A DNA stretch of 64,000 nt. Origin: Ministeria vibrans ATCC 50519 (lineage: Eukaryota; Opisthokonta; Filasterea). Shown piece by piece: positions 46,137 through 57,124 of this stretch (positions are counted from its first letter, which is position 1; the number at the start of each line of letters is the position of its first letter). The stretch spans positions 69,033-133,032 of the forward strand of contig CALSCP010000216.1 of the NCBI GenBank assembly GCA_943704425.1. Reading direction: 5' to 3'. The notes under the pieces were generated by a model, which was not told where the DNA came from, did not search any database, and saw nothing but the letters and a program-made list of their open reading frames with translations. The position numbers and the translations under genes were made by a program.

Positions 46137-48843
46137 TCAGGTGGATTGTTCCTCCTTTGCCTTCAGGCTATGTTCAAACCAGAGGACAGTATTGATCCAG
46201 CTGTCCGCCTCGGCTTTGACGCCGCTTATAGGATGCGCTTCGTCTTTGTACCAGAGCACATGTGTTGGAACTCGAAAGTGCTGAAATGCTCGCTAAGTAG
46301 AGACAGACAAACGCAATGATGATCAGTTGGACATTGAAGAAGGACTGTGCGCAATACGTAAAGTTCAAGCCCCTGAGTCGGAGGCACACGCAAGTCAACG
46401 CCGCCAAGCTTAAACAGCGTGGGTGTGCGTACATGAGGCCCCACATGCGAGACGGGCGACATGCCTATAGAAGCGAGTCAAAAAAAAAAAAAAAAAAACA
46501 TTAATGCTTATACATGGACACGGCTGTGATTACGTACGGAAGAGGCGCGAGTGTTGTTCTTCGGTGAAAAGGCCACGATAAGCACAGGTCGGGTCGATTC
46601 CACTCACAGAGCAAACCCAGTCGCCTAAACAACGAGAAAAGGAAAAAAAAGCAAGACAAATGATAAAAAGAAGCAGTGTGCAGCAACATGGCAGGTACCA
46701 ATGTCGGAGGTAACAAGATCACTAACAAGGTTAGTGACGGGATTGTGGAGAACGGCAGCTGAGAAGCGAGTGGGGTGCTGAACGACCATGTGAGCACACA
46801 CCCAGCCGCCATGACTGCCGCCCCACAGGAAGAGCCGCGCCGGGTCCACCGCCCGCGACTCTTCCATCGCACACACGTGGTCCACGGCCTCCACCATATC
46901 CTCCACCTCCATTGTTCCCACATGTCCCGACAGCGATTCCAAAAACTCCAGACCGCGTCCCGTCGACCCGCGATAGTTGACCTGAGAGGCATCGACACAC
47001 GTCGGGTGGGTCAAGGCAGATTGAGAATCTCTTACAATGTACCTGCAAGGTGGCGTAGCCGAGAGCGTGCAGAAAGTTGAGAGTGGGCGAATAAGTGTTG
47101 ATGTAGGCGCCGTGTGGACCGCCATGGGGGATGACGACAAGGGGAGGCGGATCAGAGTGGGAGACGGTGGGACGAGCAAGGACACAAAAGACATTGGGAA
47201 GAGCAAACGTACACACGTCAATAGTGGGGTCCTCAAGGGGTTGAGATGGGATGGGGAGGGAAAGTGGAGGGGTGGAAGAGGACGATGCTGTGTCAAAGAC
47301 CATTGCATGAGGACGCTGGCTGTGACTGGATTGCAACAGGAGCACCAGAGAACCAAACACATCGAGGACACTTGCGGAGGCATCCGCCTTGTCCGTGCAC
47401 GTGTGAGGCGCAAGAGTGCCTGTCGCCGCATCCACAGCAATGACTCGCTCTAGCGGGCCCCATTGCGTCGTAAGATACACTTGATTCTCACTGGTGAAGC
47501 AACGTTTCGGAAGGCTGTGCAAAAAGAGCCCGGGAAAGTCCTAAGTAAAAATGGGTTAGCGCACACGATGGCTCGAAGCAATATTCTTCTTCTCACGTTG
47601 GGCTGCGCAGGCGCAACGACAGAATCCACAAGAGTAGATAGTGTGCGGGAGGGCCAGTCGAGGCGACGCAGCAGAGAGCAGGTGTTGTGTCGATGAGTCT
47701 CGCGAATCGAGAGAAACACGACAAAGGAGCCATCAGGGGAGACGCGCGGGGATCTACACAAGCAAGCAAGTACACATTCGCATATTATAATATATATAAC
47801 AAATATTTAGACAACATTTAAAATGTTGTGAAAAGGACAACATAAAATATGCCAAGCGAACCTCACTGCAAAATCGTCGTCAGAGGAGGTGATTTGTTCG
47901 AGTTTAGGAGTCTCGCTGGTAGCGCCAGAGGTGTAAAGCGCGGGTGAGGCAAAGAACAGCGAAGAGGCGTGGTTGAGGCAGTAGATGATGCCAAAACGAT
48001 GGGACGGAACACGCCAACCGCAGAGGAGAAGACCGTCGCCAACGAACTGAGGCTGTCCAACGCAAAGGTCGTCGTCAATGCCCGAGACAGGGTAGACTCG
48101 CGGACGGGCGGTTCGCTCGACGACAAACACCCTTGAGCGATCAACACCAAGATACTGCTCTCCCCACGTCTCGAGCAGGTCGGCTTCAGCACCGACGAGC
48201 GACGGCGAATCGGTTTCCTTCTTCTTGTCAGGCTCGGTTGCCTGGTCGCCTGGGCATTTGCGCTCCTTTGAATCACGATGAAAGAAGCTCTTTGCGTCGC
48301 GCTCCAACGGCTGCGCAACATACGCAACGCGTTGTTCGTCCTTTGCGCAATAACAATGACAAGGGATAGGGTTAGGGTTAGAAAATTGTGAAATGTCAAG
48401 GGACGAATCGTCTGCGTTTGTTTTACCTTTGACCAGGCGACTCCCGCAAAGGTGGGGTCGGTTAGAACTGCGCCGTGTATGCCATCGGTAGAGACGCAAC
48501 CGACGAGTCGGGTTGGGGACCAGAACTCCAGGCGAAAGTGGTCCTTCACCTTGACGATGCGAAGGGCATGGGAGGCGGACGGAGACCAGGAGGTGAGGAC
48601 AAGGGACTCCTGGATGGGCACCGACGGCGCGCACTGGCAGAAGGCACGGCCGTCCGGCGCCCGACGATACTCAGCAGCGGACTTGCGCGGAGCACCGGCG
48701 CCGTCCACATCGCGCTGGGAAAGCGTCAGGCTGACCGTGTCGTCGTCGACGAGGCGGCCGCCAGCAATGGCCACACTCTCGAGACACGTCTTCACATACA
48801 CTTCAGTGAGTTCTTTGCGGCGTCCTTCGTCACTTCGGAACAT
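46137..48843 (-). CDS. APEH: Acylaminoacyl-peptidase (S9C prolyl-oligopeptidase family)
   Basis: Cytosolic serine peptidase that removes N-acylated residues from peptides. Exons (minus): 48843-48427, 48340-47862, 47753-47597, 47540-47043, 46981-46699, 46624-46538, 46464-46358, 46292-46137; all phases close, giving 727 residues (human 732). The N-terminal part is the beta-propeller (ERVAYVAQPLERDAKSFF, DWGE-like ETWGEQYLG, FAVRSPRVSPDG). The catalytic alpha/beta-hydrolase part has VVIPHGGPHGAYI, VNYRGSTGRGLEF, nucleophile LWGGSHGGW, acid GGVDLRVPPTQG and His in YKDEAHPISGV. The donor of exon 2 was set to GTTCGC at 47861 because it restores the FAVRSPRVSP block and the phase. Intron 1 contains about two and a half telomere-like GGGTTA units near 48368. 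The start is the first plausible Met; an upstream exon cannot be excluded. Confidence 0.95.
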
Positions 48844-49038
48844 GAGAATAACAGTAAAGAATAAAGAGTACAGACGATTTTGAATAGATGCAGAACAGAA
48901 GTGAAAAGATACAATCATTGACACATCACACAACAGAAATGGAAACGCACATCAAAAGTATCAGAAGGCAGCTTGACACACTGAGAGAGTCTGAGGCTGA
49001 GCGCGAGCTCAATTTGTTTACAGATACAGCCATTTTAG

Positions 49039-49676
49039 CTAAATGTCAATGATCACGTAGACATCGTGAACGTCGTCGGTGTCACGCACTTGCATATTGG
49101 AATAGGTGATCGCCTTCACTTCGGTACCCTGTTCGTGCTTGTCCTTGTCGAAAATTTCGCCATGGCCACGTGAGCGGATGGTAAAGGTGCTACACACACA
49201 CACAGCAGCATTTGAGTTGTGAAGCACAATACAATGGGTATTCGTACGTGCGGTCAAACTCGAGAATTTCCAATTCTCTGACAACAAAATAGTCGATGCA
49301 AAACTTCAACAGCCACTCATCCATGAAGTTGTACAAAAGCGAGTCAAGATCGTGGCCTACACAATGGATTCAGATGAAATAAAAGATCACAAATAGCGGA
49401 GAAGTTTCTTACCTGAGATCTCCACCTCGCAAGTCTGCGACTCGTCAACACTGACACCTTTCAAAGGAGTCATATAATTGAACATGGCAATAACAGCCTG
49501 TACACCCACATACACAAACGAGAGATTCGTCAAGAGCAATATAACAGAATACAATAGTATGATAGTATGACTTGGACTGGACCTCAGCATAAGCTTCTTG
49601 AATATTCGTGCCCCACGCATGGATCCTGTGCACAGTAGGACACGAGACGGTCAGAAAGTAAAGGAGACAAACGAAG

Positions 49677-49775
<99 letters not shown>

Positions 49776-50151
49776 GGAGAAAGAAACAAAGTGATAGAGA
49801 GAGAGAGAAACAAAGTGATAGAGAGAGAGAGAGAGAGGAGGGAGAAAGAAACAAAGTGATAAAGAGAGAGAGAGAGAGAGGGAGAGAGAGAGAGAGAGAG
49901 AGAGAAAGAAAAAGAGAAAAGTCAAAAGACAAAGTTGGGCAATCGTACTGGATATCTGCAGTGTGGTCGTGGTCTGCGCGTGAAGGGAAGAACAATCGGG
50001 TTAGCGAGAAGGGAACCGGTGGCAAACACACCACGTCGTACATCTGAATCCCACAGAGGCGTTACCGCCGCCTTCGTCGTCGGCGTTGTCTGCGCTGCGT
50101 GCCTATGATGAGTGACAAATGCATCAGAGAGCGAGCGCGCGTGTGAGAAAC

Positions 50152-50196
<45 letters not shown>

Positions 50197-50259
50197 GACG
50201 CAGAGTATGTAGATGGGTGGATGTAAACGTACAGTGACGGCGGGAGCAGGGTCGGCCAT
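49039..50259 (-). CDS. ZBTB8OS: Archease (tRNA-ligase activator)
   Basis: Small protein that stimulates guanylylation and turnover of the RtcB tRNA-splicing ligase. Seven small exons (minus): 50259-50233, 50102-50042, 49973-49949, 49625-49583, 49497-49413, 49356-49248, 49189-49039; phases agree and give 166 residues, the family size. The joined sequence shows YHDHTADIQIHAWGTNIQEA, FNYMTPLKGV, DLDSLLYNFMDEWLLKFCID, LEILEFDRT, and the signature HEQGTEVKAITYSNMQV, DVYVIIDI at the end. The Asp in the DHTAD motif and the C-terminal DI, metal-site residues in archease, are present. The 25- and 43-base exons were found only through the family pattern. Four of its six introns begin GTACG, and one begins GTCCAG. 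Confidence 0.93.
49680..49772. repeat. (GA)n microsatellite in an archease intron
   Basis: About 93 bases of uninterrupted GA/TC repeat, continuing as interrupted GAGA blocks with a repeated AACAAAGTGATA unit to about 49915. It lies in the intron between exons 3 and 4 of archease. Confidence 0.95.
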
Positions 50260-50394
50260 ATCGAGAGAAAGTGAAAAAATTGAGTTTTAAATCTAAATAC
50301 TATTCAAAGACGATTATAATTATTATTGTTATTATTATGAAAGAAAATTAATTGCAACAAGACGTAATAATAATTTTTACTCAACATCAAGCGA

Positions 50395-51985
50395 TTAATC
50401 GATCTTCTTTGTCTTTGATCGACGAGAAGCATTGTTGGCACTGTTAGAGGAGGAAGCGGAGGTGCGGGGTGCGGCAGCGTTGTCCACTGCTGTGGTGAGG
50501 TCGAGGGAGACCATGCTGAGCTTGAGGCAGTCGACCAGCGACGAGGAGCGGTACGGCAGGTTGTACTTGGCCAGAAGCGCCTTGACACGCTGCTGAATGA
50601 GAGGCAAATGCCCACGCGGCAGCATCGGGAAAAGATGGTGTTCAATCTGGAACGAGATATTGCCAGAGAAAAAGTCCAGAAGAGCACCACCGGCAATGTT
50701 GCGCGACGTGCGCGCCGTCTGCTCAAGGAATGACATTTCCTCGGCCGGCTTGGTCCCAAACTCGATCCCAATGCGGTCCTCGGCATAATGTGTGGAAAAG
50801 ACAATCATGGCGGTGCCGGCGCCACGCACGAGCGACGCAACGACGAGAGGCGCCCAACCGGCGTTAAGGACGACGCAAGCGAGCGAAAGGTAGTGCAGCG
50901 TGAGAAGCACAATGCCACGCATAGCGGCCGCAGGACGGCGCGCAATAAACTGAAGGCTCTCGAAGCGCCAGTACAAATCCAGCACACACAGCATGGGCAA
51001 GTAGTAGTACTTTTGCAGACGCTGGATTGGATTGCGCAGGCGACGGGCCAAATCGGGAAACTGCTGCTGGAAGTGGAAGACGGGAGACGTCTTGATGTCC
51101 GGGTCGTTGCCGACCTCGTTGGTAACAACATGATGAGTGTTGTGGCGAGCCTTCCACCAGCCCACCTCGTAGCCCTGCATGCACCCCACAACGGATGCCA
51201 CCCAATCGTTGACAACTGGCGACGCAAATACTGAGTGATGTGAGTAGTCGTGGCCCACCCAGCCGGCCTGGTGTGTGCCCAGCACAAACATCAGACAACC
51301 CAGCCACACGTACGAGGTTGCCGCCATCAGGTATGTTCCAATCAGAATGTTCAAGACGGTGTACAGAAGCTGTTAAAAAAAATACAGAGCAAACAAGACA
51401 AAAGTCATAAACACACATGAAAAACTTTGCGAGGTTGCACACACGACTGACATTCGCAAGAAAGAAGTAAAAAGAACCTCGGAGAGTGGTTGTACCTTGG
51501 GCACTTCGTGGAGTAGTCTGGGACGAAAGAGACCCTCCTTGGTCATGTCCTCCTTGAGCAGACGCAAGTCGCGCTGTTGCTCCGTCTCCACACGACTGAC
51601 TGTCTCGCCCTTCTTGATAAATCCTTGCAACAGCTTCTTGGCAGCCTCGGTGTGCATCGCGTCAAACTGCTCCGTGGCATCACGGTCCTCAAAAATGCGC
51701 AGAACCTAATGAATAAAAATGATTGATTAGCAAACTGAAGAAGAGGAAAAAAAAAAGATATAATAAAAAAGCATGGGTGGAACAGAGTGGAGGTGAAGGG
51801 AAGTCGAACGCAGTTGAATCGGAGCGGGATGCGGGAGCAGTGACGAGAAAGCGAACCTTTGAACCACCCGGATGGGTTTTCATCCAATGTGTCACGTCGA
51901 CTCGCGCGCCGTGCAACAGTACGTAGTGGCGCTTGGAGGGCGCCTCCTTGGGCATTTCAGTGTCGGGGACGGCATTCGGCGCCAT
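50395..51985 (-). CDS. Cytochrome b5-fused front-end fatty acid desaturase
   Basis: Membrane-bound desaturase, delta-5/6/8-like, that inserts a double bond between the carboxyl end and an existing one in polyunsaturated fatty acids, at the ER. Exons (minus): 51985-51857, 51705-51496, 51371/51369-50395, giving 437 residues. The N-terminal b5 domain has the heme motif THPGG (THWMKTHPGG). The desaturase part has three His boxes: HDYSHHS, HNTHH and QIEHH; the Gln in the third box is the front-end hallmark. Hydrophobic stretches surround the boxes (LNILIGTYLMAATSYVWLG). The C-terminus is Ser/Ala/Lys-rich (SANNASRRSKTKKID). Regiospecificity cannot be read from sequence alone. It shares a 298-bp divergent region with succinyl-CoA ligase alpha. 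A CCACAG acceptor-like site lies 13 bases before the ATG. Confidence 0.92.
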
Positions 51986-52283
51986 GATGGGAGTCGGTCT
52001 GTGGCACAATGTGCAAGATGCAAAAATTCACTCAACATCCCAACAAAATAGTCTCTCACTGTGACGAACCACAAAGAAAATGTCGGAGACGAAACAATGG
52101 AAATAGCGGTGCTCTGTTGAGGTGGGCCACTCGTCGACAAAGACAATGGCAGAAAAGAGACGAAAAAAAAGTAATAAATGAACTGAATGATCAATGAGGT
52201 TGTGACTCACTTGTGACTTGTCCACATTTCATTAATCTGTAATCATTTCTTTTTCTGATTACGACCCATCTACTTCACTCAAC
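51986..52283. promoter_or_regulatory. Divergent promoter region, desaturase/SUCLG1
   Basis: 298 bp between opposite start codons. A-rich stretches occur at 52140-52180. No core promoter element was identified. Both genes are metabolic, so co-expression is plausible but not shown. Confidence 0.45.
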
Positions 52284-52645
52284 ATGCTCTCTCGCATTTC
52301 CGCTGTTCGATCGGTCATCCCTCGTAAGGGTTCAATCACTTATATATATATATTTATATACAAAAACGGCCCTTCTCTTTGTCTGCCTCCACCGGCACTC
52401 CAAATGGACACGCTGTACACGTTGAGAGTTGACTAAACGCCGCTGCCGCGCGGCCTGTGCTGTGCGTTGCCTTGCAGATGTGGGCCGCCAGATGAGCAGT
52501 GCTGCTGAAAACCTTGCGTCGACGCGCTCCGCCTTACTAATCAACTCCGAGACCAAGGTCATCTGCCAGGGCTTTACCGGACGCCAGGTATGTCTTGCAA
52601 AATGTCTCACGATGGCGACCAAAAGAGCGAGAGAGAAAGGAGAAG

Positions 52646-52678
<33 letters not shown>

Positions 52679-53832
52679 CATCAGAAAAGCTGACCATCGC
52701 AACCGTCACTCTATAGGGCACGCTTCACAGCAGAGAGGCCATTGCATACGGCACCAAGATGGTTGGAGGGGTTTCGCCCAACAAGGGGGGCCAGGAACAC
52801 CTTGGACTGCCTGTGTTCAACACGGTTGCCGAGGCTAAACAGGCCACACAGTGCGACGCGTCTGTCATCTACGTTCCACCGCCCAGGGCCGCCGACGCAG
52901 TGCTGCAGGCGATCAGCGAAGAGATCCCGCTCGTCGTGTGTATCACGGAAGGAATCCCACAGCTCGACATGGTGCGCGTAAAGCACGCGCTCAGCACCCA
53001 GACCAAAACCCGCCTCATCGGCCCCAACTGTCCCGGTATGCCATGCCGCGCCAACCGTCTCTCTACTTTCTTCTCAAGACTCTTTTACACTTCTCTTTAT
53101 TTCCTTATGTGTCTCATTTTGATTCTTTGTCTCCCTTTTCTCCATCACTCTCCATCGTCTCCATCACCACTATTAATTAATTAATTCTATAACTAATAAT
53201 AATAATACTTATTATTATTATCATTCTTCTTTTGTCCCGCCCGCTTTCTCTGTCGTGCTTAGGAATCATTGCTCCTGAACAGTGCAAGATTGGCATTATG
53301 CCTGGCTTCATCCACAAACGCGGCAACATTGGCATTGTGTCGCGTTCGGGCACACTCACGTACGAGGCTGTTGCGCAGACGACCGCCGCGGGACTGGGTC
53401 AGTCCTTGTGTGTTGGCATTGGCGGAGATCCCTTCAACGGCACCAACTTCATCGACTGCCTTGACATCTTCATTAAGGATCCCGACACGAAAGGTGAGCC
53501 AATCGGACATCACTTCATCCCTTTCGGTGCGTCCCTCATTTCTCCGTTATTGTGTTTCAGGAATCGTCCTCATTGGTGAGATCGGAGGCAGTGCCGAGGA
53601 GGAGGCCGCTGAGTTCCTGATCGCCATGAAGAATACCAAACCGGTGGTGTCTTTCATTGCGGGTGTGACAGCACCCCCCGGTCGCCGCATGGGTCATGCA
53701 GGCGCCATCATTAGCGGCGGCAAGGGAGGCACTGCCGCCAAGATTGCTGCTCTCCAGGCGGCCGGTGTTCACGTGGTTGACTCGCCTGCCGACATGGGCA
53801 AGGCTATGGCGGCGAAAATGGCCGCGCTCTGA
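52284..53832 (+). CDS. SUCLG1: Succinyl-CoA ligase alpha subunit, mitochondrial
   Basis: TCA-cycle enzyme subunit that interconverts succinyl-CoA and succinate with substrate-level phosphorylation. Exons: 52284-52323, 52478-52587, 52717-53035, 53263-53493, 53561-53832, giving 323 residues. The N-terminus is a plausible mitochondrial presequence ([18 protein letters not shown]). Family blocks: [106 protein letters not shown], and the active-site His in [10 protein letters not shown]. The CoA-binding Rossmann and ligase domains are complete. Introns 1 and 3 carry AT repeats, and intron 2 has a 31-base A run (52646-52676). Confidence 0.97.
52646..52676. repeat. A31 homopolymer in SUCLG1 intron 2
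   Basis: Thirty-one consecutive A in the intron between 52588 and 52716, following a GAGA-rich stretch. It does not affect coding. Confidence 0.95.
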
Positions 53833-54256
53833 GAAAGTAAAAATGCATCAAATTAATTTTGTTGCTTTCAGTAAAGGGAAGAGACAAGAAGGATGAAACG
53901 GATGTATTTTGGGACAGAAGATGAGCTGGCCAATTAGAATCACTGAACATACACCATTTTATTCCTTTCACGTCGTTTCAGTAGGTTTCTGTGATGCAAG
54001 GTACAAGATGACTGAATGAATAGGAATAAATGAAGTGAAATTTTTTACTCAAGAAGATGAAAATATAAGACCCACGATTAAGAATTTAGTATAAATAGTA
54101 TTAGCATTTACTCACCATTTAGCGATTAGCGAAGAATACACCAATTTACAATGCTTTCACCATACACTCGCCCACCACCAAGAAAAATCAAACAAATGAA
54201 GAAAATTGATTAGATTTCATTTCCAAATTTTCCTAAATAAAACTTTTTTAACTGAA
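53833..54256. other. Intergenic region, SUCLG1 3' flank and RAP-like gene upstream region
   Basis: 424 bp, strongly AT-rich, between two plus-strand genes. It should hold the SUCLG1 3'UTR and the next promoter. Nothing else recognisable. Confidence 0.5.
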
Positions 54257-56677
54257 ATGTTCGGCGCGATGGCAGGCCCGCGCCGCATTGGGTCTGAGCA
54301 GATCAAATGGGCCAAACATTTGGAGACGCTGATGCGGGCGGGACGCTCCGAGACGGGACTTTCGCGGCACACGGGACGGACACGACTGCTGCTGCGCACG
54401 ACGACGCCCGACATCAGCAGAACCTTCATTGGGCCCGTCACAGCACAGATCGAGCGTCTCACCCACCATGGCTACTCTCCGCCCAACGTCAACGACTCCA
54501 TTGCCTCCTACTGCGACGCCCTCACCGCCTACTATCCAACTGCGAAGTTTTCTCTCCAAGACTTGTCCAACATCTCACCGCTTGTCGCCCGATCCGTCTA
54601 TCAGACGCGCCCCGTCCTCCTCGACCACATTTCAACCACCTTTGTTCGTCTCATGGCGCGAAGAAGCGCCAATTGGGCGGTCCAGGGGTCGCTTCCCAGC
54701 GAGTTTGTCAAGATTGTCACGAGTTTTGGATTGACCAGCCACGCTCACCAAAGTCTTGTCTACGACGCCGCCGCTCGCTACATCATTAGCGTTCAAGACA
54801 CTATTCGGCTTGCGAAGCCCACTCTCAGCCAAAGCGACCGCGACAACACCCACAGTCGCAACAACAACGACAGGGACAGCAGCAACAACAAGCCCGCCAC
54901 CGATCACAATAAGCACAGAAAACACGATGCGCCACGCCAGCGCCAGAACCGCACCGACAAACCCGCCCCCGCGTCCTATCAATCTGCCACAGTCGAGGAT
55001 GTCGTAGCTCTCGTTCATGCGTTCTCCAAGTCGACGGAACACAAGCCCATCGCTGCCATGGAAGTGCTCGCTCAAATCCTGTGCAAGTGCGACTTGACCA
55101 GCCTGAACCCTAAGAACATCCACATGTGCTATGCGGCATTTGCCAACACCTCTCACCTTCCAGCAGACAACAGCACATCGTACTTCCCCAAGATCCGCGC
55201 CCGCTGCATTGAAGCAGGCAAGCGCCTGTCAGGCGAAGCCGGCCTGCGCATGGTTGGCGTGGCAAATTTCCACAACCTCGTCGACGACGTGTCACAGATG
55301 CTTGGCAGCGCCCTTCCTCGCTTCAAACTTACCGAAGGTTTCCTTGTGCGGATTTGGGATTTTGGCTGCTCCAAAGATCTCACCGTCCAGCAGTTGGAGC
55401 TGCTTCGCGTCGAGTTTCGCACGAGACTACAGGCGCGTGACGACGATGCCGCTGCCGCACTGCTCCTCTTTGTCACTCGCAGACAGCGGCATGCCATCGC
55501 CGCAGACATTATCGCCGAGATCCAACGGCGAGGCGATCCCAAGCTCCTGTCAGTCCTCCTACTCTCGTCGGCTGCACACTTGACAGCCAACGCGCCTGCG
55601 GCGAGTAACTCTTCTGTCGACACCACCAGTGTATACGATGCCATTGCGGACCACCCAAAGCTGCGAGCGAACAGGTTGTCTGCAATACCCCTCTACCACG
55701 CTGCCACTGCGTTGGCCCATGTCCATCACCCACAGACTTGCCGCGTTGCCGCCGACACAGTCGCGGCCGCCTTGGCCACAGAGCAGATTTACTACCCTTC
55801 GATGATCACGTCCATGCTGCGCGCCACTCGCTTTTACAGCCCGGAGCTCATCCACAAGCTAGTTCAGCACACGGACGCGGCACCGTTCTTGGTCGAAGCC
55901 CTGTCGAACGTCCTTCACGTTTCCGGTATGTTCAGCATCCCCATTCAGCTGCCGGAACGTGTCTACACGACATTCAGAAGCGAAATTGCGGACAATTCTC
56001 GCGACCCGAATTTCGCGACACACTTTCGGTCCTTCATCAAGACGGCGCACGCCTTTATGAGCCTCAACACGCACGACACGTCCTTGTGGGACAGTGTCGT
56101 GACGTTCTTCGAGCGTGGCATTGAGCACGATAATCGCGAGCGGCGATCCGTTCTTATGACCATCTCGAGCGCCGTCCGCACCTACCTCGAGCAGTCACAC
56201 GTGCCCGAGACCCAGGCGCTTGCGAATCGCATCCGCTATTCTGAGGAGGCGCTCTCGGTCGTTCTCTTGCAAGGCTCGCGTGTTCTTGACCCCCCGTTGG
56301 AGGCGGTCGACCGCGTTGCGCGCGAATTCCTTGCTGCCGAGCACCCCGACTGTTCCCTGGATGATATTGTACACGAGCACTTCTGCCCAGCCTCCGCCAC
56401 CCTCAGCCAAATTGCACTTCCCTCGCGCAAGGTCATTGTCGAAGTGTCGACACCCCAAATGTCCGCTATCAACATGCCCGAACTTGCTCTGTCGCGTGTG
56501 CTTCTCAAGCTGCGGAGATTGCGAGCCGCTGGCTGGACCGTTCATCATCTTCGAGGTGAGGAGGCCGACGGGTCTCTGCGGCTTGCAGGCAAATGGACTG
56601 ACACGCTCACGTCGATCGATCAATGCCTCCTTCAAGTCAGCGTGCAGGAGGCGAAGGCGGGAAACGAGAACAAATGA
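54257..56677 (+). CDS. RAP-like domain protein, probable organellar RNA factor
   Basis: Intronless gene of 806 residues from ATG 54257; an in-frame ATG upstream at 54206 would add 17 residues but lies in AT-rich non-coding-like DNA. The start is Arg-rich (MAGPRRIGSEQIKWAKHLE), compatible with mitochondrial import. The body is helical and repetitive in feel (ATVEDVVALVHAFSK, NPKNIHMCYAAFANTSHLP). A low-complexity Asn/Asp/Arg/Lys insert lies near 54830-54970. The C-terminus ends with a RAP-like pattern: KVIVEVSTPQMSAINMPE, then LLKLRRLRAAGWTVHHLR. RAP domains follow helical-repeat regions in FASTK and OPR proteins that act on mitochondrial or plastid RNA. The RAP assignment is by pattern only; a generic helical-repeat protein is the alternative. 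Confidence 0.55.
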   Translation: MFGAMAGPRRIGSEQIKWAKHLETLMRAGRSETGLSRHTGRTRLLLRTTTPDISRTFIGPVTAQIERLTHHGYSPPNVNDSIASYCDALTAYYPTAKFSLQDLSNISPLVARSVYQTRPVLLDHISTTFVRLMARRSANWAVQGSLPSEFVKIVTSFGLTSHAHQSLVYDAAARYIISVQDTIRLAKPTLSQSDRDNTHSRNNNDRDSSNNKPATDHNKHRKHDAPRQRQNRTDKPAPASYQSATVEDVVALVHAFSKSTEHKPIAAMEVLAQILCKCDLTSLNPKNIHMCYAAFANTSHLPADNSTSYFPKIRARCIEAGKRLSGEAGLRMVGVANFHNLVDDVSQMLGSALPRFKLTEGFLVRIWDFGCSKDLTVQQLELLRVEFRTRLQARDDDAAAALLLFVTRRQRHAIAADIIAEIQRRGDPKLLSVLLLSSAAHLTANAPAASNSSVDTTSVYDAIADHPKLRANRLSAIPLYHAATALAHVHHPQTCRVAADTVAAALATEQIYYPSMITSMLRATRFYSPELIHKLVQHTDAAPFLVEALSNVLHVSGMFSIPIQLPERVYTTFRSEIADNSRDPNFATHFRSFIKTAHAFMSLNTHDTSLWDSVVTFFERGIEHDNRERRSVLMTISSAVRTYLEQSHVPETQALANRIRYSEEALSVVLLQGSRVLDPPLEAVDRVAREFLAAEHPDCSLDDIVHEHFCPASATLSQIALPSRKVIVEVSTPQMSAINMPELALSRVLLKLRRLRAAGWTVHHLRGEEADGSLRLAGKWTDTLTSIDQCLLQVSVQEAKAGNENK

Positions 56678-56710
56678 GCGAGAGACAGAAGAGAGGAACG
56701 AGAGAAATGG

Positions 56711-56776
<66 letters not shown>

Positions 56777-57124
56777 GAGACAGTTCAAATTACAACAATA
56801 ATACTTAAAATGGTATTGTCATAAACGTTTCTGTTGCAATTGAAAAAGAATAATAAGAAAAGTAGTGTAAAAAACTCCGAACACACTTTGAATAAATTTG
56901 ATTGTTAACTTACAGAGTTGCAAATGTTGTTCGCTGTGATAACTGATAAGCCAGTCGCTGGCTAACCCAATAGTAATTTGAAAACTAACTTTTCCCCACG
57001 CAGCGCAATTTTGAAAGCCCATCGGGGGGAAAATGGTGCAACTTCGGTGCAACGGGCACTACTTCCGCACTACTCACTCACTCACGGCAACCGTCTCATT
57101 TTTTTTCTTCGTATACACTGTTGA
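56678..57124. other. Intergenic region with GA/CA microsatellite
   Basis: 447 bp between two plus-strand genes. Bases 56710-56781 are GAGA blocks interrupted by ACACAC. The remainder is AT-rich and contains no recognisable gene. The sequence just before the next ATG (57095-57120) is T-rich. Confidence 0.6.

Noticed and set aside
48361-48385. Telomere-like GGGTTA units (about two and a half) suggesting an interstitial telomere or subtelomere
   Set aside because: Too few units and located inside an APEH intron; such short runs arise by chance.
49580-50047. Glu/Arg repeat frames and Leu/Ser repeat frames over the GA microsatellite
   Set aside because: They are direct translations of simple-sequence repeats in an archease intron.
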